The notes beneath the pieces were generated by a model. The model did not search any database and was not told the DNA's origin. It saw only the letters and a list, made by a program, of their open reading frames with translations. A stretch of 64,000 nucleotides of DNA. It comes from Siminovitchia acidinfaciens (GTDB lineage: Bacteria; Bacillota; Bacilli; Bacillales; Bacillaceae_C). The position numbers were made by a program, and so were the translations under genes. How positions within the stretch are numbered: position 1 is the first letter of the stretch; the number at the start of each line of letters is the position of its first letter. This document shows positions 58,637 to 64,000 of this stretch, one piece after another. The stretch spans positions 30,423-94,422 of the forward strand of contig NZ_QYTV02000009.1 in assembly GCF_003605385.1 (NCBI RefSeq), read 5' to 3'.

Positions 58637-60256
58637 ATGAGCATGACTGAGTGGCTGGCTTTAATTATTTTAGGAATTATGGCACTTTTTATCATAGTAC
58701 CACTGATTACGTTTACTTGGATCTACATTTTGGACCGCCGGCAAAAAGAGCACTCCGTGCTGAGGAATTACCCGGTACTAGGAAATGTCAGATATTTTTT
58801 GGAAAATATAGGTCCGGAGCTGCGCCAATATTTGTTTGCCAATAATCGTGAAGGGAAGCCTTTTTCACGGCATCAATACGAAAATGTGGTTAAAGCGGGG
58901 AAATATAAGGAACGGATTCATGCCTTCGGATCTGAACGCGATTTTGAGGAGTCTGGCTTTTACATAAGGAACGCCATGTTTCCCAAACTGAATGAGGAAT
59001 TAAGGATTGATCAAGAGCCTAAAATTAAAACAAAACTTTACCTGATTGACCACGAAGGCCTGTTTAACCGAAAGGAACACCGGGAGGATGCCCTTGTGGA
59101 TCCGCACTATTTAGCTGATGAGGATGCAGTCATTATCGGAGAACGAACCTGCCGTATGCCATTTAAAGCGAAAGGGCTTGTCGGGCAGTCAGCCATGAGC
59201 TATGGGTCGCTTGGCAAACGTGCTGTTACTGCATTGTCAAGGGGACTAGGGCTCGCAGGAGGAACCTGGATGAACACGGGCGAGGGAGGCTTGTGCAAAT
59301 ATCATTTGGAGGGTGAAGTGGATGTCATCATGCAAATTGGCCCGGGGTTATTCGGTGTAAGAACGATAGAAGGAGATTTTTCTTGGGAACTGTTCAAGCA
59401 AAAAAGTGAAATTGAAAAGATCAAAGCTTTTGAATTAAAACTCGCCCAAGGGGCAAAAACAAGAGGAGGCCATATTCTCGGTGAGAAAGTGACGCCTGAA
59501 ATCGCGGGGATCCGCAATGTTACTCCATGGAAAACAATAGACAGCCCGAACCGCTTCCGTGAGTTCCATGATACATCCAGCCTGATGAATTTCGTTGAGG
59601 AGCTGAGGGAGGTCGGAGGAAAACCGGTAGGAATTAAAATAGTTGTTGGCTCAAAAGCTGAAGTGGAAATGTTGGTTCGCGAAATAGCTGAATGCGGTAA
59701 ACTTCCTGATTTTATTACAGTAGATGGAGGAGAAGGGGGAACTGGAGCGACTTTCCAGGAGCTTTCTGATGCAGTGGGCCTTCCATTGTTTACTGCTTTG
59801 CCATTATTGGATGAGATGCTGAAAAAGTATGGAGTCCGAGATAAGCTCAAAATTATTGCATCCGGCAAGTTGGTCACACCCGATAAGGTCGCTTATGCAC
59901 TCTGCTTGGGCGCAGATCTCGTTAATACAGCAAGAGGAATGATGATTTCAGTCGGGTGCATCATGGCACAGGTTTGCCATAATAATACATGCCCTGTCGG
60001 TGTAGCAACGACTGACCCACGCCGTGAAAAAGCACTTATTATTGAAGAGAAGATGTATAGGGTGACCAATTATATCATCTCGCTGCGTGAGGGGCTTTTC
60101 AATCTGGCCGCGTCTGTGGGAATCGAGTCCCCTGCCGAGTTCAATGAAGAACATTTAATGTTTAAAAGTCAGTCAGGCGAAATTTGGACCGGGGAGGAAT
60201 ATAAGAAAAACATTTTACATTCTCCGATAGGAATGAATGAAGGTGCTGAAAGGTAA
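58637..60256 (+). CDS. FMN-binding glutamate-synthase-domain protein (YerD-like)
   Basis: A 539-residue protein with an N-terminal membrane helix (about 6-28) and then the FMN/iron-sulfur domain of the large glutamate synthase subunit. Key motifs: AMSYGSLGKRAVTALSRG, NTGEGGL, IMQIGPGLFGV, ITVDGGEGGTGA and the cysteine cluster CHNNTCPVGVATTDP for a 3Fe-4S centre. It lacks the glutaminase domain, so it is not a complete GltA. The B. subtilis homologue YerD has no assigned function. Starts with ATG, ACGGTG upstream. Confidence 0.92.
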   Translation: MSMTEWLALIILGIMALFIIVPLITFTWIYILDRRQKEHSVLRNYPVLGNVRYFLENIGPELRQYLFANNREGKPFSRHQYENVVKAGKYKERIHAFGSERDFEESGFYIRNAMFPKLNEELRIDQEPKIKTKLYLIDHEGLFNRKEHREDALVDPHYLADEDAVIIGERTCRMPFKAKGLVGQSAMSYGSLGKRAVTALSRGLGLAGGTWMNTGEGGLCKYHLEGEVDVIMQIGPGLFGVRTIEGDFSWELFKQKSEIEKIKAFELKLAQGAKTRGGHILGEKVTPEIAGIRNVTPWKTIDSPNRFREFHDTSSLMNFVEELREVGGKPVGIKIVVGSKAEVEMLVREIAECGKLPDFITVDGGEGGTGATFQELSDAVGLPLFTALPLLDEMLKKYGVRDKLKIIASGKLVTPDKVAYALCLGADLVNTARGMMISVGCIMAQVCHNNTCPVGVATTDPRREKALIIEEKMYRVTNYIISLREGLFNLAASVGIESPAEFNEEHLMFKSQSGEIWTGEEYKKNILHSPIGMNEGAER

Positions 60257-60269
60257 TTGAATTTGGGTC

Positions 60270-60437
60270 TAAATTCTTATCTTCAAGATACGTTCACTCC
60301 GAACCAGATTCGATTGTTGCTGATGTCATCCAATTCAATGAAGTTTAGCAGGCGACTCAATATTGAAAGTAAGAAAAAATTGTATGAAAGTGGAAATGAC
60401 CTCGTTCCAAAGGAATGCAGGTTTTTTCTTTTTTTGT
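60270..60437 (+). pseudogene. Degenerate partial copy of the amidase gene 3' end
   Basis: The stretch from 60270 resembles amidase bases from about 56541 to 56616 (TTATTTGCAAGGGACG versus TTATCTTCAAGATACG; GATGTCATCCGATTCAATGA versus GATGTCATCCAATTCAATGA). From about 60346 it jumps to amidase bases 56949 and onward (GCAGGCGACTCA shared) through the terminator. About 335 bp of the parent are missing. Frame is lost; no function expected. It shows a past local duplication. Confidence 0.8.
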
Positions 60438-60440
60438 ATC
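60400..60440 (+). terminator. Terminator copy after the YerD-like gene
   Basis: GACCTCGTTCC / GGAATGCAGGT-type stem followed by TTTTTTC and more T. A diverged copy of the amidase terminator that now may end the YerD-like transcript. Confidence 0.65.
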
Positions 60441-60489
60441 AAAGTCTAAATCAGTACTTCCTGTAACGATCTATAGTACTGGAACGTGA

Positions 60490-60645
60490 AATAGGCTCTT
60501 ATATCAGTAACAACAACCTAAACCCATCATATTTTGTTGAGGAGAGTAAACGTTTTTAATTACTCAAAACGGAGAATTATTTCAATTCAACTCTCTTGTC
60601 TAGTGTCGGTTTGTCCTGATTCTTAAATAGAAAGGGGAGGTTCAA
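60490..60645 (+). promoter_or_regulatory. Leader region of precursor 1, duplicated before precursor 2
   Basis: This block is clearly similar to 61524-61681: GAAATAGGCTCTTA, AGTAACAACAACCTAAA, ATCATATTTTGTTGAGGAGAG, GTGTCGGTTTG, AAAGGGGAGGT. It must hold the promoter and 5' leader. I cannot define the -35/-10 pair. Confidence 0.65.
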
Positions 60646-60879
60646 ATGCAGCATTATCAAAACGAATTACAAGGATTAGAATTGGGTAATTACCAAGTTG
60701 GTGAATTAATTCCTATGAGCCAAGGTCCGCTTCAGTATGACAGTAGGCTTTGTGGCGGTTTTCGTTGTGGCGGTTGTTTCCGCTGTGGCGGTTGTTTCCG
60801 CTGTGGTGGCTGTGGGGGCTGTTTTGGCTTTGGTTGTGTAGGCTTTGGCTTTGGCTGTTTTGGAGGATTTTTTATTTAA
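60646..60879 (+). CDS. Heterocycloanthracin/sonorensin-type TOMM precursor peptide 1
   Basis: A 77-residue precursor of a ribosomally made, post-translationally modified peptide. The leader (about 1-35) has NELQGLELGNYQVGELIP, shared with the second precursor. The core (about 36-77) is Cys/Gly/Phe-rich with CGGFRCGG and CFRCGG repeats and 10 Cys; the C-terminal part is FGFGC/VGFGFGC. In the family, Cys (and Ser/Thr) are cyclised to thiazoles/oxazoles by a YcaO enzyme. No Ser or Thr are in the core, so only thiazoles are expected. The ribosome site is AAAGGGGAGGTTCAA. A hairpin follows the gene. Confidence 0.88.
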   Translation: MQHYQNELQGLELGNYQVGELIPMSQGPLQYDSRLCGGFRCGGCFRCGGCFRCGGCGGCFGFGCVGFGFGCFGGFFI

Positions 60880-60909
60880 GTCACAAGAGAAAATGGCTAT
60901 TTTATGAAA

Positions 60910-60950
60910 AGAAATGCCTCTGTATCTATTGCGGGGCATTTCCTTTCTTG
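60910..60950 (+). terminator. Hairpin after precursor 1
   Basis: The stem GAAATGCC / GGCATTTC is followed by CTTTCTTG. The same hairpin (AGAAATGCC / GGCATTTCT) lies after precursor 2, so it was duplicated with the cassette. Confidence 0.7.
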
Positions 60951-61002
60951 AAAAGTAAGAAAGTATAAAATCAGACGAAAATTTTGTTCGAAATTAAGAT
61001 TT

Positions 61003-61380
61003 AATATGTCTAGCTCCGACGTACAGGAAGTCCTAGTGCAAGCGAAGCGACAGGACAAGGAAAGCTTCGCAGCGTTGCATCGCACGAAGGAAAAGCGTCA
61101 GCTCTTTCGAGGATGTCGCGGTTTTAGGCGGCCAGGCACCATCGGCGAAAGGATTAGGTCGCGCGGAAGCATGTCTCAGGAGAATGTGCTCCTGCGGCAA
61201 AGCTTATTCGGGGAAGCGTTGTTTCCCTCGTCCGTAAAGCTTCGTGTAGCATATCCGGGATACTTAACAAGAAGTGTTCAAAGTCAGCTGCTTTGTTGTG
61301 GTGGCTGAGGAACTCCCTCATCAAAATTCCCCTTGTGTTTTTCTGCATAAGGCTGCGCGCCTTGGGCTTTTTTTATGTGG
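61003..61380. other. Inter-cassette region with GC-rich repeat-like DNA and a hairpin
   Basis: Between the precursors lies about 370 bp of GC-richer DNA that does not look coding. Its left end, CTAGCTCCGACGTACAGGAAG, faintly recalls the dispersed intergenic repeat ends (GGAGCTGG on the other strand), so it may be a diverged member. At 61350-61377, AAGGC TGCGC GCCTT with a T-run forms a terminator-like hairpin. I could find no gene here. Confidence 0.45.
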
Positions 61381-61681
61381 CAAGATGTTTGGCCAAATGA
61401 CCAAATATTATTTGCAACGCCCCAAAATAACTTTCTATTAAAATTCACTGGATTAGCTAATGCCCCTCATTAAGAATTAAAACGAGTATAAATCAGGGTA
61501 TTCTAGTGAAAGTGCTTTCATGTGAAATAGGCTCTTACATTAGTAACAACAACCTAAAAGTATCATATTTTGTTGAGGAGAGCAGACGTTTTTTGTTACG
61601 AAGGACTAAAAAGTTTTTCAATTCAAGTCTCTTATCTCGTGTCGGTTTGCCCTGATTATTAAATACAAAGGGGAGGTACAA

Positions 61682-61972
61682 ATGTATTTTCATAACGAAT
61701 TACAAGGATTGGCAATGGATAATTACCAAGTTGGTGAATTAATTCCTATTGATCCTTTGAGCCAAGATTCGCGTCAGTTTGGCGGTATGAGGTGTGGCGG
61801 TTTTCAGTGTGGCGGCTTTCGTTGTGGCGGCTTTCGTTGTGGCGGCTTTCGTTGTGGCGGCTTTCGTTGTGGCGGTTTTCAGTGTGGCGGTTTTCGCTGT
61901 GGTGGTTTTCAGTGTGGCGGTTTTCGTTGTTCTAGCTGCTTTAGCTGTTCTAACTGTTTTTGGGGAGGGTAG
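61682..61972 (+). CDS. Heterocycloanthracin/sonorensin-type TOMM precursor peptide 2
   Basis: A 96-residue precursor paralogous to the one at 60646. Leader: HNELQGLAMDNYQVGELIPIDPLS. The core has nine perfect five-residue units CGGF(R/Q) in tandem, then CSSCFSCSNCFWGG, in all 13 Cys. Ser residues occur only at the end, so mainly thiazoles and perhaps a few oxazoles can form. The 15-bp DNA repeats (TGTGGCGGTTTTCG type) make the array prone to slippage. Ribosome site AAAGGGGAGGTACAA. The gene precedes the maturation gene with a hairpin between. Confidence 0.9.
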   Translation: MYFHNELQGLAMDNYQVGELIPIDPLSQDSRQFGGMRCGGFQCGGFRCGGFRCGGFRCGGFRCGGFQCGGFRCGGFQCGGFRCSSCFSCSNCFWGG

Positions 61973-62004
61973 GTCTCAAAAGAAAAAGGGATTATTTTAT
62001 GAAA

Positions 62005-62041
62005 AGAAATGCCTCTGCCTGGTGCAGGGCATTTCTTTTAT
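62005..62041 (+). terminator. Hairpin between precursor 2 and maturation gene
   Basis: A 9-bp stem (AGAAATGCC / GGCATTTCT), extended by CTGC / GCAG inside, with TTTATTG after it. It probably works as a partial terminator giving excess precursor over enzyme. Confidence 0.75.
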
Positions 62042-62119
62042 TGTTTATCATATTGGACAGCCAAAAGTACATAAAATGATAATGGCAATTCGTAACGATT
62101 AGGAATAAGGAGGAGCTGA

Positions 62120-64000
62120 ATGTCAAAACTTAACTCGTCCACACGTCTGAAGGTTAAAAGGGATACGTTTTTTCTCCCTGATCCAAAGGGTGGTGTGTAT
62201 TTTCGAAATAACTCGAGTTCATTTCGAATGGAAGGCAATACGATTTATCAATGGATTGAAAAATTGATACCGATGTTTAATGGCGAGAAAACATTGGAAG
62301 ATTTGACAAAGGGATTAACGGCACCGTATCAGAACAGGGTGTATGAGATCGGAGAAACGCTGTACGAGAACGGCTTTGTTCGGGATATAAGTAAAGACAC
62401 TCCCCATCAATTAAACAGCTCCGTTCTTGAAAAGTATGCTTCGCAAATTGAATTTATTGAGAATTTTGTGGAATCCGGTGCTTATCGTTTTCAAAAATAT
62501 CGTCAAGCTAAAGTCCTGGCTGTTGGCTCGGGCCCCTTTCTAGTTTCATTGGTTTCAGCGTTAATTGAATCAGGACTTCCTAAAATAAATGTCATGGTAA
62601 CGGATTCCACTCCTACTAGTCGCCTGCGGCTGAACGAACTGGTGCTGAATGCCAGCAAGACGGATTCCGATGTAGAGCTAGTGGAGGTGCAATTTAAAAA
62701 AGGAGCAGGAAGAAGCTTTTGGAAAGAAGCTGTGCAACCCTATGATTGCGTTTTGTACGTCTCGCAGGATGGAAATGTAAATGAACTAAGGACGCTTAAC
62801 CTTGTTTGCAGAGAGGAAAGTAAGTCATTTATCCCCGCTATATGTTTACAGCAAGTGGGGCTCGCGGGTCCCTTATTTCATCCGGAATCGGAAGGGTGCT
62901 GGGAGTCTGCATGGCGCCGAATCCATCGATCTGCATTGCATATAGAAAAGCGGTCTCAGCCTTTCTCTTCAACAACGGGATCGATACTGGCGAATGTCAC
63001 CGCATTCGAATTGTTTAAGAATGCTACAGGAATTGCCGATTCAAATCAGAGTCATCAAATGTACCTGCTTGATCTTGAAACGCTTGAAGGTGATTGGTTT
63101 TCATTCATCACACATCCGCTGGTTACCTCAACAAGTTTTACACCCAAGCTTGTTGAAGATCTTGATGTAAGGCTCAACCAGGAATCGGCCAGCGATAACC
63201 CACCGAGTAATCTCCTGGAACATTTCAGTCGATTAACTTCCGATAAGACTGGCATTTTCCATATATGGGAGGAACGAGGTCTGTCACAGCTTCCACTTGC
63301 ACAGTGCTATGTTCAAGCGGTCGATCCAATGTCCGAGGGACCGGCAGAGCTTCTGTCAGAAGTAGTATGTGCCGGCCTGACACATGAAGAAGCCAAAAGA
63401 GATGCGGGCCTGACTGGAATTGAATTGTATGTTTCACAAATGATCAATTCTTTGGATTTTAAAAAGCAGAATGATCAGGTTAGCGTGAACAGAATCCAGG
63501 GATTTATAGGCATCGGTGCAGGGCAAACAATCGAAGAGGCAGTTTGTCGAGGTCTGCAAGCTTATTTAGATGAAGAATTGAAAAAAAGAAAGAGCGATCA
63601 ACTGAATACGATTTTTCATATGGAGTTAGGCTCCATTAAAGATAAGCCATGCAAATTTTATTTAAATTCGCTGACTACCGTGAACGGTTCACCAACAATC
63701 GGCTTGAAAGAGGATATATTAGGCTTCCCCGTAATATCGGTTAGGTCGAATGGCCGTTGGTATACGAGTGTAGGTTTAAATACAACACTGGCCATACGAA
63801 ACACACTGCAACAAGCGCTTTTAGATTCTCAGAGCCAGGCGACTCCCATCACGAGGAGAGAGATGGAGTCAGCGGTTTTTCTTAAAAAAACAGAAAGCAA
63901 ACTTGATATCCCCTCTTGTGATGATTTGTCGCAATTGGAGCTATTACAATCCTCCATTCAGGTCTTGAACCAAAACAACAAACGGCTATTAGTTTATGAT
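62120..64000 (+). CDS. Thiazole-containing bacteriocin maturation protein, ThiF-like (3' end outside window)
   Basis: An open frame of 627 codons that continues beyond the window. The start ATG follows AATAAGGAGGAGCTGA. The N-terminal part (about 1-100; TFFLPDPKGGVYFRNN, IYQWIEKLIPMFNGEKTLEDL in part, a PqqD-like/RRE-type winged helix) would bind the leader peptide. A Rossmann-like loop follows (VLAVGSGPFLVSLVSALIE) as in ThiF/E1-like partner proteins. This fits the 'putative thiazole-containing bacteriocin maturation protein' of Bacillus heterocycloanthracin loci, which works with a YcaO cyclodehydratase. The cyclodehydratase itself is not in the window. Identification is from gene order and motifs. 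Confidence 0.85.
   Translation, partial: MSKLNSSTRLKVKRDTFFLPDPKGGVYFRNNSSSFRMEGNTIYQWIEKLIPMFNGEKTLEDLTKGLTAPYQNRVYEIGETLYENGFVRDISKDTPHQLNSSVLEKYASQIEFIENFVESGAYRFQKYRQAKVLAVGSGPFLVSLVSALIESGLPKINVMVTDSTPTSRLRLNELVLNASKTDSDVELVEVQFKKGAGRSFWKEAVQPYDCVLYVSQDGNVNELRTLNLVCREESKSFIPAICLQQVGLAGPLFHPESEGCWESAWRRIHRSALHIEKRSQPFSSTTGSILANVTAFELFKNATGIADSNQSHQMYLLDLETLEGDWFSFITHPLVTSTSFTPKLVEDLDVRLNQESASDNPPSNLLEHFSRLTSDKTGIFHIWEERGLSQLPLAQCYVQAVDPMSEGPAELLSEVVCAGLTHEEAKRDAGLTGIELYVSQMINSLDFKKQNDQVSVNRIQGFIGIGAGQTIEEAVCRGLQAYLDEELKKRKSDQLNTIFHMELGSIKDKPCKFYLNSLTTVNGSPTIGLKEDILGFPVISVRSNGRWYTSVGLNTTLAIRNTLQQALLDSQSQATPITRREMESAVFLKKTESKLDIPSCDDLSQLELLQSSIQVLNQNNKRLLVYD

Noticed and set aside
61006-61308. 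100-codon frame between the two precursor genes
   Set aside because: Starts without a ribosome site within repeat-like GC-rich DNA; Arg/Ser/Gly-rich translation is not protein-like.
61794-62102. Ala/Val-rich frame overlapping precursor 2
   Set aside because: It is the shifted-frame reading of the CGGF repeat and has no ribosome site of its own.

Overview
The window is chromosomal DNA from a Gram-positive, endospore-former-type member of the Bacillaceae. The evidence is gene content and order: hom-thrC-thrB, hisZ-G-D-C-B-A-F-I, oppABCDF, ykoGHI-like, yerD-like and alsT-like genes. Other support comes from S-box riboswitches, strong AGGAGG-type ribosome sites, frequent GTG/TTG starts, lipoprotein lipoboxes and an LPXTG-type surface protein. 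The exact genus cannot be fixed from sequence reading alone.

Layout. 1-3.9 kb: the 3' part of a giant Cna_B-repeat surface protein ending in LPNTA, with its own class D sortase. 3.9-8.2 kb: a BTAD-type response regulator and a 1026-residue double-kinase hybrid sensor. 8.4-12.4 kb: a propeller lipoprotein, an OmpR/HK pair and a His-rich YtkA-like lipoprotein. 12.6-15.9 kb (minus strand): the threonine branch. 16.2-18 kb: an alpha/beta hydrolase and 3-methyladenine glycosylase. 18.3-22.1 kb: a YtrA-type GntR-regulated ABC operon with a near-perfect operator. 22.3-28 kb: an oligopeptide ABC system. 28.2-35.2 kb: histidine biosynthesis, without hisH. 35.2-45 kb: a sulfur-linked region. It opens with two consecutive SAM-I riboswitches before a fused MetY/CoA-binding protein. 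A sulfonate/taurine-type ABC transporter, an AcsA-like acyl-CoA synthetase, an isochorismatase-fold protein, free-methionine sulfoxide reductase and an NtaA/DszA-family flavin monooxygenase follow. 45-49.6 kb: a 52-bp tandem repeat, a zinc alcohol dehydrogenase, a frameshifted DUF421 gene, YitT, a stress-type FMN-fold protein and a DUF3243 protein. 49.8-55.3 kb: glycerate kinase, a DASS transporter and a ykoGHI-like signalling set. 55.5-60.3 kb: an amidase, an alanine/sodium symporter and a YerD-like glutamate-synthase-domain protein.

The window ends in the start of a thiazole/oxazole-modified peptide (TOMM) locus of the heterocycloanthracin/sonorensin type. Two diverged precursor genes share a leader but have different Cys/Gly-rich cores, with 10 and 13 cysteines. 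They lie in duplicated cassettes with matching upstream regions and downstream hairpins. Next comes the first part of a ThiF-like 'thiazole-containing bacteriocin maturation' protein that runs off the right edge. This is the most interesting system here. The remaining cyclodehydratase (YcaO), dehydrogenase and export genes would be expected just beyond position 64000.

Secondary highlights are a dispersed intergenic repeat sitting exactly where hisH should be, a degraded partial copy of the amidase gene 3.5 kb from its parent, two different short tandem arrays (6 x 20 bp and about 9 x 52 bp), and the tandem S-box leader. All functional calls are from reading motifs and family knowledge. No database search was run.
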